A stretch of DNA of 43,203 nt from Puniceicoccaceae bacterium (lineage in GTDB: Bacteria; Verrucomicrobiota; Verrucomicrobiia; Opitutales; JAFGAQ01), in the NCBI GenBank assembly GCA_028285755.1, contig JANQOQ010000007.1, forward strand, positions 1 to 43,203, written 5' to 3'. Positions 25,397-33,158 of this stretch are shown here, one piece after another. Each line of letters starts with the position of its first letter. Within the stretch, counting starts at the first letter, position 1. A program made the position numbers and the translations under genes. Below the pieces are notes generated by a model. The model saw only the letters and a list, made by a program, of their open reading frames with translations, was not told the origin of the DNA and ran no database searches.

Positions 25397-26551
25397 TCAG
25401 GTATTCCTTAAAGATTGCACGATGGATTGGTTTGAGGCGACATATGCAGGCCAGAGGGAAGCAAGCAGCCCTAGCAACACTGCGATTGTTACCGACACAC
25501 TCGCCGCCTCCGCACTGGGCAGGATTGCCAGGGTGATACCTTCATTGCCAAAGGTAAAACGGTTATACGCAAAAAATACACTCGCCATGATAGTTCCGAG
25601 TAATCCACCGGCCAATCCCAGTAACACCCCTTCCCAAACCATGAGCGAAGCAATACGCTGGGGTGAAAACCCAATCGTCTGTAAGACGGCACTCTCTTTT
25701 ACCCTTCCACGTGCAATTAGCATTAGCGCGTTAGCGACCAGTGCAGTAACTGCCAATACCGCTCCGATGCCCATCCATTGCGTGAAGCTAATCAGCTCGA
25801 TCAAATCTTTCGCCGTCTGCGCAAAAAAGGCTTTTTCTGGTCGGGTCACTGTAGGGGCTGCATCCGACTTGAATAACTGATCAATCGCAGCGGCAGTCAC
25901 ATCCAGATCAGCCCCAGAGGCTACCTTCACGTTAAACTGGGTCACCGTCCCCAGTCCTACCCGTGAAGCTTGCTGCAGGAATGGCAGGTGCACATAGGCC
26001 ACATTGTTATCCTGCGGCAGGGGTGACTCTATAACTCCACTGATGTAGGTGGTTACCCCAACGGCTTCAAAACGATCTCCGGGCTCCAGCTTTCGCCTCA
26101 CAGCAAAGTTTTTTCCGATCAATGCTCCATCGCTGCGCCCTAACCAGTCCTCTATGGAACCCTCGATCAGTTGGATATCGGGATTGTATCCTTTTAGCCC
26201 ATCGGCAGGTACACCACGAAAAGTAATTACATCCAGGCTCGCCCCACAATTATTCACTGCGATCTGCACGGGTATAACGGCCTCTACGCCCTCGATCTTT
26301 TCAATATCAGTCTGGTAATATTCGGGTAAGCGAGAGGTCGACGGGCAAAAACGATTTTCCCGATAAACCACCAGTGTGGTATCATCTGCCTTGGTCTGGG
26401 TGGCTGACTTCAACGACTGCTGCATCGTCTCAACTGCTGTAAAGAGAAACATGCCAGCAGCAACGCCCAGCAGTGTTAATAGACTGCGCACCCGGTTGCG
26501 TGTGGCATACTTCCACGCAAGTTTCAGCATCTCTATAAAACCTGTTTTCAT
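25397..26551 (-). CDS. ABC transporter permease, FtsX/MacB type (first of pair)
   Basis: 384 residues with the same four-helix layout: helix 1 about 21-41 ('RSLLTLLGVAAGMFLFTAVE'), periplasmic domain about 45-255, helices 2-4 about 265-375 with 'AVLQTIGFSPQRIASLM' as the coupling helix. Its ATG overlaps the stop of the ATPase gene by 4 nt. The periplasmic domain differs from that of the sister permease, which suggests an asymmetric pair. The periplasmic part has two isolated cysteines (in 'NRFCPSTSR' and 'NNCGASLD'), noted because other members of the operon are Cys-rich. Confidence 0.9.
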   Translation of the reverse strand: MKTGFIEMLKLAWKYATRNRVRSLLTLLGVAAGMFLFTAVETMQQSLKSATQTKADDTTLVVYRENRFCPSTSRLPEYYQTDIEKIEGVEAVIPVQIAVNNCGASLDVITFRGVPADGLKGYNPDIQLIEGSIEDWLGRSDGALIGKNFAVRRKLEPGDRFEAVGVTTYISGVIESPLPQDNNVAYVHLPFLQQASRVGLGTVTQFNVKVASGADLDVTAAAIDQLFKSDAAPTVTRPEKAFFAQTAKDLIELISFTQWMGIGAVLAVTALVANALMLIARGRVKESAVLQTIGFSPQRIASLMVWEGVLLGLAGGLLGTIMASVFFAYNRFTFGNEGITLAILPSAEAASVSVTIAVLLGLLASLWPAYVASNQSIVQSLRNT

Positions 26552-27252
26552 GTGACTACTCCCTCTCGGGCTTCAATCAGTTGTCCTTTCTCCAGATGCA
26601 GGGTATGATTCGCGCACGCTGCAGCATGCGAGTCATGCGTTACCATCAGAATCGTTTTTTGATGATCCGTTGATAAGTCCTTTAAGAGTTCAAGAATCTG
26701 GTTTGCCGAATCCTTGTCGAGATCGCCTGTGGGCTCATCCGCCACCAGCAATTGAGGATCGGCGACAATCGCACGCGCGATCGCCACGCGCTGCTCCTGC
26801 CCGCCCGATAATTCAGTGGGTCGGTGATCCGCACGATCACGAATCCCAACCAGATCAAGCGCTGCTTCCACTTTTAAGCGCCGCTCTCTTTTTGTAAGCG
26901 TTGAGTCCAGTATCAAGGGTAGCTCTATGTTTTCATAGGCTGAAAGTATTGGCACCAGGTGATATAGTTGGAATACATAACCGCAATTCTGGGCTCGCCA
27001 GTGTGTTAATTCATTGCGTCTGAGTTTTGAGAGATTCGTTTCCCCCACCCACAACTCACCGCTCGTGGGCGTATCAATACCCGAGATTAAATTCAACAAC
27101 GTGGTTTTTCCAGAGCCGGAGGGTCCCATAAGTGCAAGAAAATCTCCCGCTTCCACTTCCAAATTCAAATCCTCCAGAGGCGTTATCTCGGTTTTACCTT
27201 TAAAATACTTTTTAGTGAGTGCTTTGCAAATAATGTAGGGTCGCGTCTTCAT
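26548..27252 (-). CDS. ABC transporter ATPase, LolD/MacB type
   Basis: 234 residues. Walker A GPSGSGKT (43-50), Q-loop 'VFQLYHLVP', signature LSGGQ (148-152, followed by EQR), Walker B LLVADEP with catalytic Glu (168-174), and the H-loop His in 'MVTHDSHA'. This is the cytoplasmic motor for the two permeases that follow. Overlaps of 4 nt (ATGA) with both the adaptor gene upstream and the permease gene downstream show tight translational coupling and equal dosage. Confidence 0.95.
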   Translation of the reverse strand: MKTRPYIICKALTKKYFKGKTEITPLEDLNLEVEAGDFLALMGPSGSGKTTLLNLISGIDTPTSGELWVGETNLSKLRRNELTHWRAQNCGYVFQLYHLVPILSAYENIELPLILDSTLTKRERRLKVEAALDLVGIRDRADHRPTELSGGQEQRVAIARAIVADPQLLVADEPTGDLDKDSANQILELLKDLSTDHQKTILMVTHDSHAAACANHTLHLEKGQLIEAREGVVT

Positions 27253-28712
27253 GGTTCTACAGCTTTTATGCGTTGATTGTGTCGGAGTTCATTGCCTGGG
27301 TTATTCACTACAATATCACCGGGTCGCAGGCCCTCGATCACGGGGTAATGCCCATCCTCTAATTCAGCTAAAATCTGAATTTTCACTTCCTCAATGTGCT
27401 GGCGATCTCCGCTTAGGCGAAAGAGGGTTGCCTGGTTAGTATTGATAGACAGCAGTGCATTTTCCGGGACAAAGATCATATAGGCATCCGTAGATGCACC
27501 CTGTTTTCCCGAAAGCTCTTTTTGTGCGCTTAAAAATTCGGCACGGCACAGCATTTCCGGTCGCAATCGTGGGTCTGGATTCAAGATTTCGATCTTCGCT
27601 TGCAAGGTATTGCGCTGGATGTCTGACTCACCCAATATGCGCACTACCTGTCCGTGAAACGTGAGTGATGGTAAAAAATTAGATTTCACCCGTGCTGCTT
27701 GGCCAATGCTGAGCTTGCCGGCTTCCTCAAGAGGCACATCCACCCGCGCCTGCAGCGCATCAGGATCAAACAATACGGCAATCGTGGTTGACTCCGGATT
27801 ATCTGCACCCGCCATTCGCTTTTGTCCCGGCTGCGCATACAGGGTCTGGACAATCCCGCTAATCGGAGAAGTTATCCGAGTGCGCTCATATGCCAGTAGA
27901 TTGCGATCTAAATCTACCTCCACTTCTTTTAAAGCGGCTTTGAGCGCCTCCTGCCTGTGTACTTGTTGTTGAACCCGGGCTTCCAGTGTAGCATGTTCTG
28001 AAGCCAGGCGCTTTACTTCAGCCTCTTGCGTTTGCTGCCTCAGCACCGCCTGCATAATGTCCTGCTTCGAAACGACCTCATCGGTGAGTATCAATAAACG
28101 ATCGGCTACGTCCTTAAGCTCTGCTAGCCTGGACTCCGCAGCTTCGATCGCAGCATCCAGCGACACCATTTCCGCACGGGTAATTGCAATCGCTTGCTTT
28201 TGCGATTCCACCTCAGCACGTGCACCTTGTAGTGCAGACTCAGCAGTTTTCACATTCAGTTGAATGTCATCGGCTACCATGGTAGCAAGCAATTGCCCTT
28301 TCTCCACAGCTTCACCTTCCAGCACCAAAACCTGATCTACGAAACCATCAATCAGAGTTGATGCCCGATAAGGATAGGGCGAAGCTTCAATCCAGCCCGT
28401 AGCCTGGAAAATCGGCTCCCCTTCGAAGTTCCCTTGAATCGGTGTCGTTAAATTACCGGTCGTCGCTTCAATGGCAGTCTCCTTTACCACGACCGATACT
28501 AACTCTACTGACTTTGCAGGAATTAGCCTGTCACCAAACAACACTGCAATAAGCACCAAAAACCCAGCTCCTAATAAAATAGGTATTGCTTTCTCAAGAT
28601 ACCTGCGGGAGCCACCTGCTTTCTGAGGTGTCTCGTAGGTATCCGTTGGGGAGTCTTTAGTCTTCTTTTGCTGCTTTTTGCCTTTAGATAAAATATTTAA
28701 ATTCTGATTCAC
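27249..28712 (-). CDS. Membrane-fusion (HlyD-type) periplasmic adaptor
   Basis: The frame is open from a TTG at 28778, but a GTG at 28712 (protein 'VNQNLNILSKGKKQQ', about 487 residues) is a likelier start; no in-frame ATG lies near the N-terminus. A basic stretch precedes one membrane helix ('AIPILLGAGFLVLIAVLFG'). Then come a split lipoyl domain, a long coiled-coil hairpin (roughly residues 165-300 of the long form), and beta-barrel and C-terminal domains ending 'GDIVVNNPGNELRHNQRIKA'. It would join the ABC permeases to an outer-membrane channel. The operon has no channel of its own; the TolC-like gene further upstream in the window could serve. Confidence 0.88.
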   Translation of the reverse strand: MNQNLNILSKGKKQQKKTKDSPTDTYETPQKAGGSRRYLEKAIPILLGAGFLVLIAVLFGDRLIPAKSVELVSVVVKETAIEATTGNLTTPIQGNFEGEPIFQATGWIEASPYPYRASTLIDGFVDQVLVLEGEAVEKGQLLATMVADDIQLNVKTAESALQGARAEVESQKQAIAITRAEMVSLDAAIEAAESRLAELKDVADRLLILTDEVVSKQDIMQAVLRQQTQEAEVKRLASEHATLEARVQQQVHRQEALKAALKEVEVDLDRNLLAYERTRITSPISGIVQTLYAQPGQKRMAGADNPESTTIAVLFDPDALQARVDVPLEEAGKLSIGQAARVKSNFLPSLTFHGQVVRILGESDIQRNTLQAKIEILNPDPRLRPEMLCRAEFLSAQKELSGKQGASTDAYMIFVPENALLSINTNQATLFRLSGDRQHIEEVKIQILAELEDGHYPVIEGLRPGDIVVNNPGNELRHNQRIKAVEP

Positions 28713-28822
28713 ACATATAATCCATTGCTGAGCAGGTACAAATGCCTGCCAAATCGTTTTATAACCAATTCCAATCAACTCCGCTGTTCTTAAGGGAGTT
28801 GTGCTTAATCAGTGGATGTGAA

Positions 28823-29245
28823 TCAAACTTGACGCTTGCAGTTCAAACTTAAGCGTGTAGGGCCTCCGGGAGGTCCATTATTTTGGCTATGCCTCAATAC
28901 CCAATGAATAGGATCAGATGACCGATTCAAGGTGACTGCCATATAAGAAATCCGCACGGCATCCAAACCAGGCTGAGCCGTTGGCACAATTTGCATTGCA
29001 ATATCATGGGGCTCAGAAACGGCCTTGAGACAATCGCAGGGGCTCAAATCATTGGCGTGCTCCGCATCTGCGTGGCACCCCCCTGCGTCGGTATTGGCCT
29101 TGCCAGCACAACAACACGAAACCGCGTCTAAATCCGCAAACCATGAGCAAACCAAATCTCCGCAGGAGCCCGCAGACGCAGACGAAAAAATCATCGTCAT
29201 CATCAATAGCGGAACACTTAGAAATTGCTGAACTTGTTTGCTCAT
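28823..29245 (-). CDS. Small secreted cysteine-rich protein, function unknown
   Basis: 140 residues. A Sec signal peptide (about 1-25, ending ASA) leads to a mature protein with nine cysteines at 28, 33, 44-46, 57, 70, 72 and 136, most within 'CGDLVC', 'CCC' and 'CDC' clusters, and several His. I do not recognise the family. Its position as first gene of the exporter operon (about 110 nt before the adaptor start) and the Cys cluster in the last gene's lipoprotein hint at metal binding or thiol chemistry, but this is inference. The coding case rests on the signal peptide and the sharp domain structure. Confidence 0.65.
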   Translation of the reverse strand: MSKQVQQFLSVPLLMMTMIFSSASAGSCGDLVCSWFADLDAVSCCCAGKANTDAGGCHADAEHANDLSPCDCLKAVSEPHDIAMQIVPTAQPGLDAVRISYMAVTLNRSSDPIHWVLRHSQNNGPPGGPTRLSLNCKRQV

Positions 29246-29457
29246 GTATCTACATACATAAACCTATAATCGACCTAGAGTATTGCAATCATTTTCCCAA
29301 TCACCATTACAAGAATAGCAATAAATTCAATAAGTGTTCTGCTAATCAAACTTTGATGCCTCAGTATGAGTGTTGTTTTTTTCGTTATTCTCAATTTTCT
29401 GGACAAGTTCTATCGAAATAAGTGTTTTAGAATGATATGATCCGAGAGTATGTAATA
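29246..29457. other. Probable promoter region of the exporter operon
   Basis: 212 AT-rich nt with no gene between repeat R3 and the Cys-rich protein gene. The operon promoter should lie here on the minus strand, but no -35/-10 pair is convincing. Confidence 0.3.
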
Positions 29458-29641
29458 TTTTGTCCCCTGCTATTCGTAAGTTATTGATTATCAGGCAGCG
29501 CTATTTGAACCCGACTATGCAAGGCTATAACAGGGTGTTTTTCGCAAGTGTTTTGCTATCAACTTTATTTAAATTTTTGCTGTTTTTTACAATTGTCGTA
29601 AAATAGTCTAAAATAACGCGCTTTGTCCCTTTTTTGTCCCT
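29458..29641 (+). repeat. Dispersed repeat copy R3
   Basis: 184 nt matching the right half of R2 and nearly all of R4: opening TTTTGTCCCCTGC, 'TTATTGATTATCAGGCA', 'TTGAACCCGACTATGCAAGG', TTTTAC/GTAAAA around AATTGTC, 'ATAGTCTAAAATAACGCGC', closing TTTGTCCC-TTTTTTGTCCC. The left half with the hairpin is absent. Same orientation as R1, R2 and R4. Confidence 0.88.
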
Positions 29642-29699
29642 CGGAAATTTGTGAAAAGATGCACTTAAACTCTAGGTTTGTGTGTAGAAGCGATAGTTT

Positions 29700-31142
29700 C
29701 TATAAATCCGCTATCCCAAAATGATAACCGGCTCGGCCAAGGAGAAGGTCATAACGAGCGAGGTTTTTATTATAGTCGGTCAGCGCAATTAGTTCTCGGA
29801 TTTCTGCGTTTGCTAAATCGCTTTGCAAACGCAACACTACAAAAGTGGTGCTTGTGCCTACTTGTAGTTGCCGCTCTTGCGCAGCAAGAGTCGTTTCTGC
29901 CAGTTCACGTGCACGTCCGCTAATTTCCACCCGTTTCCAATCGTTCTGAACCCGCCGTGCAAAGGTATCCAGATCAAACAATATCGATTGTTCGAGACTT
30001 TCGAGGGAGATTTCGCCGAGATTGACGTTGAGTTCGGAAATAATCCTTCGGGCACGATCCGCTCGGTTAGGAATCGCTTGATTAAAGGCAAAGCCCAACT
30101 CATAGCTCATTCGGTGATCACTTGAAATCTCTTGTAAGCTTGAACCGAAGCTATTTCCATCTCCGCCCAAACCGTAACCAGCAATGATATCCAAAGCCGG
30201 TAGCGCCTGATTGCGTGATTGCTTCAGCAATAGCCCTGCGATGTGCAGTTCACGCAACGCCTGTTGATAATCAGGTCGTTGAGCAAGTGCGGCACTATAA
30301 TCCTCTATCGGATTAGTAGTGATGGATCCTATATTCGGCAAGGAGACGACATTAATACTTTGGTTAAGCATAGATTGTGCATCATCACCTATGAGCTGTT
30401 TTAGTTGATTTCCGCGAAAGTTCAGAGTGTTTTGTGCGACTAAGACGCGCTCTTCACGCAAAGCCAGTTGCGACTCGTTCTGTCCAATATCCAAAGGCGC
30501 CATTCCTCCGGCTTGCACACGTTTACGGTTATCCTCAAGTAACTTTCTTGCCAAGTCACGGTTACGTTGCACGACCTCCAGATTGTGTGCGGCAAAATAG
30601 TAGTCATGGTAGGCGATAATCACATCAGTGATCACATTCATGACGACCTGTCGAAACTCCCACTCATTGAGCTCATGCCGCGTCTCGGCTATACGCAGTT
30701 CAGTGAGATTGCTGGAATAGCCAAAACCATCCAAAAGAGGTTGCCGAATCGAAATCCCTACGAAACTCGTAAAGGGGAGTTCTTGGCTGACTGCTTGATC
30801 TCTGCTTTCTGTGACCTGCAAGCCCAGGTCATAGGTGGTGCCTAATGGAGTGCGACCGGATATGCCTGCCCGGTAGCTATTCGCTTCCGCATTTGCTACT
30901 GATTCATTATCACGATGCGTATAACTCACATCTACGCGTGGATCAAATGCCCCTTTCGCCTGTTCTATGCTTTCTTCGGCAATCAGTGGGTTGATCTTTG
31001 CTATGCGGACACTAAAATTCTTTTTAAGTGCAAGCTCAATTGCCTTTGATTGATCCAACTCCAGTATATCAGCGATGACACATTGCCATACACCCGAAGC
31101 TAAGAGCAAACTTAGCAAGCACTTTGCATAATGCCTACTCAT
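29700..31142 (-). CDS. TolC-type outer-membrane efflux channel
   Basis: 480 residues from the ATG at 31142, preferred over a TTG two codons earlier. Signal peptide about 1-25. Two OEP repeats give the alternating coiled-coil and strand pattern: 'IRIAKINPLIAEESIEQAKG' in the first half and 'LRLQSDLANAEIRELIALT' near the end. 'NAEIRELIALTDYNKNLARY' is the usual C-terminal helix of TolC proteins. It forms the outer-membrane exit duct for the adaptor, ATPase and ADOP permeases encoded upstream, 22 nt after the ATPase gene. It may also serve the separate exporter operon beyond repeat R3. Confidence 0.93.
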   Translation of the reverse strand: MSRHYAKCLLSLLLASGVWQCVIADILELDQSKAIELALKKNFSVRIAKINPLIAEESIEQAKGAFDPRVDVSYTHRDNESVANAEANSYRAGISGRTPLGTTYDLGLQVTESRDQAVSQELPFTSFVGISIRQPLLDGFGYSSNLTELRIAETRHELNEWEFRQVVMNVITDVIIAYHDYYFAAHNLEVVQRNRDLARKLLEDNRKRVQAGGMAPLDIGQNESQLALREERVLVAQNTLNFRGNQLKQLIGDDAQSMLNQSINVVSLPNIGSITTNPIEDYSAALAQRPDYQQALRELHIAGLLLKQSRNQALPALDIIAGYGLGGDGNSFGSSLQEISSDHRMSYELGFAFNQAIPNRADRARRIISELNVNLGEISLESLEQSILFDLDTFARRVQNDWKRVEISGRARELAETTLAAQERQLQVGTSTTFVVLRLQSDLANAEIRELIALTDYNKNLARYDLLLGRAGYHFGIADL

Positions 31143-31170
31143 CACCAACCATTATTACGTACCCGGTTAT

Positions 31171-31866
31171 TTACACCTCTACCGGTAGTTCGTTCACAAC
31201 CGATCCATCAAACAAATGAACCGTTCGCGTGGAAAATGTCGCATAACGCTCATCGTGAGTCACCATGCATATAGTTGCGCCTTCTTCATTTAACTCTTTT
31301 AGCAGATCCATAACTGCCTCCCCATTTTTTGAGTCGAGATTCCCTGTGGGCTCGTCAGCCAACAAAATACGTGGACTTCCTGCCAGTGCACGCGCTACGG
31401 CTACCCTTTGCTGCTGCCCTCCGGAAAGTTGGCTGGGCACATGTTTCATACGGTGTGCCATGTTTACTTTTTCGAGGGCTTCGGTTGCCAGTTTTTTACG
31501 GTAACTGGCTTTCATACCACGGTAAGTCAGTGGTAGCTCCACGTTCTCGTAGACTGTTAAATCACCAATTAAGTTAAAACTCTGGAAAATAAAACCCACA
31601 TCTCGGTTACGAATTTTTGCCCGCTGATTTATGGTTAGGTTTTCAACTTGCTGTCCGTTCAGGCGATATTCTCCTTCTGTTGGAGTATCCAGTAAACCCA
31701 GGATCGACAGGAGCGTAGACTTACCGCAGCCGGAAGGCCCATTGATTGCGAGAAACTCGCCATCTTCAATATCCATATCAATACCCGCCAATGCGCGTGT
31801 TTCAATTTCATCAGTCAGGAAAACTTTCTTGATGCTCTTTAATTCGATTACTTTCTGTGTATTCAT
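31171..31866 (-). CDS. ABC transporter ATPase, MacB/LolD type
   Basis: 231 residues. Walker A GPSGCGKS (43-50), Q-loop 'FIFQSFNLIG', signature LSGGQ (147-151), Walker B ILLADEP (167-173), H-loop 'MVTHDERYA'. It is the only ATPase in the 29.7-42.6 kb block, where three permeases lack one, so it probably powers all three. Gaps of 17 nt to the adaptor gene and about 28 nt to the channel gene show a single operon. Confidence 0.95.
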   Translation of the reverse strand: MNTQKVIELKSIKKVFLTDEIETRALAGIDMDIEDGEFLAINGPSGCGKSTLLSILGLLDTPTEGEYRLNGQQVENLTINQRAKIRNRDVGFIFQSFNLIGDLTVYENVELPLTYRGMKASYRKKLATEALEKVNMAHRMKHVPSQLSGGQQQRVAVARALAGSPRILLADEPTGNLDSKNGEAVMDLLKELNEEGATICMVTHDERYATFSTRTVHLFDGSVVNELPVEV

Positions 31867-31883
31867 AAATTTTTGGGATTTGG

Positions 31884-33137
31884 TTACTTAATTTTGATTC
31901 TTGGGTGCTCCGCCCATTCGGAAGTGTCTGACAAAATCACCCGGTCGCCAGGAGTCAGCCCATTGCTTACTTCAATATCACTGACAGAGCTCAGGCCAAA
32001 GTTTACAGGTGTGCGCACGGCAAAAGTTCCCTCTGATTCAAAGCGATAAATCTCCATACTCCCGTATTCACGGGCAAATGCCGGCCGCCCCACGTAAATC
32101 ACATCCGCAAGGCGCTCGAGCTCGATATTGCCCTCGATAGTCAGATCAGGCCGGGCACCCCGAGGCAGCTCAGAGATCAATCGCACATCCACGGCTACGG
32201 TGCCATTCTCCACGGTAGGATCTACACGCATGACCACTCCTTCAATAATACCATTTCGGGTGTCGATCCTGGCAGTTTGCCCAGGCATTACGTCCTTTGC
32301 CTGCGTCTCGGCGATCTCCACAACCGCTTTTAAACGGCTGGGGTCGGCCACCTCGGCAAGTATTTCGCCGGGTGCTACCTGTTGGCCAATCTCTACCGGC
32401 AATCTTTGGAGCACACCCTCTATCCCTGCCCGCACCTGCTGCGCTTCGAGCTGGCTTGTGAGCAAGTTGTATCGGGCTTGTAATTGCTCAATCTGTGCCT
32501 GCTGCGTATCCAGCCGCGATTGCTGTGATTTCCCCTGAAACTCGATGCGCCTGAGATCAAGAGCTACTCGCTTACCAAGTTGTTCTGCATTCAGTTCAGA
32601 GCGTTTAAATGCCAACTCAGCAACCAGACCCTCTGTAAAAAGCTCCTCGTTCAACTCAGCCTCAAGCAATGCCTGCTGATAGTTGGCCTCAAGTTGAGCA
32701 TGGTTTGCTTCCATCTCAAGCATGCGACCCTCTAACTCGACTTCAATACTTACTAATTCAGTCTCCGAAGCCCTTAATTCTAAGCGCGCGTTTTCCACCT
32801 CCTGCTCAAGCTGTGGATTATTCATCACCAGGATCACTGTATCGATCTCGACTCGAGTGCCTGGGAAGATTAGCAACCTCTCGACACGGCCTGTCGTTTG
32901 TGCAGAAATTAGGCGGTTCTCCTCGGGAGCCAGCACTCCAATACCGCGAACCTCCCTCAACAAAGGGCCCCGCTTCACAGTATCTACCCACACGGAGCCT
33001 TGATCCAACGAGGGAACCGCGGGCTCAAGCTGACTTAAGCCCACCCATGCAGTTGCTAATAACCCCGAACCTATGACCGCATAGAAAATCCTACGCTTCC
33101 TTTTCGCTTTTTTTAAATCTGGCCGTTCAATATCCAT
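31884..33137 (-). CDS. Periplasmic adaptor (MacA/HlyD type)
   Basis: 417 residues. Short basic N-terminus, one membrane helix (about 17-36), a lipoyl half ('AQTTGRVERLLIFPGTRVE'), a long coiled-coil hairpin (about 105-235, rich in E/Q/L), the second lipoyl half ('GVLQRLPVEIGQQVAPGEIL'), then beta-barrel and C-terminal domains ending 'GLTPGDRVILSD'. This matches MacA-type adaptors that connect MacB permeases to TolC. It lies 21 nt after the third ADOP gene and 17 nt before the ATPase gene. Confidence 0.92.
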   Translation of the reverse strand: MDIERPDLKKAKRKRRIFYAVIGSGLLATAWVGLSQLEPAVPSLDQGSVWVDTVKRGPLLREVRGIGVLAPEENRLISAQTTGRVERLLIFPGTRVEIDTVILVMNNPQLEQEVENARLELRASETELVSIEVELEGRMLEMEANHAQLEANYQQALLEAELNEELFTEGLVAELAFKRSELNAEQLGKRVALDLRRIEFQGKSQQSRLDTQQAQIEQLQARYNLLTSQLEAQQVRAGIEGVLQRLPVEIGQQVAPGEILAEVADPSRLKAVVEIAETQAKDVMPGQTARIDTRNGIIEGVVMRVDPTVENGTVAVDVRLISELPRGARPDLTIEGNIELERLADVIYVGRPAFAREYGSMEIYRFESEGTFAVRTPVNFGLSSVSDIEVSNGLTPGDRVILSDTSEWAEHPRIKIK

Positions 33138-33158
33138 GATATTTCAAATATCAATTAT

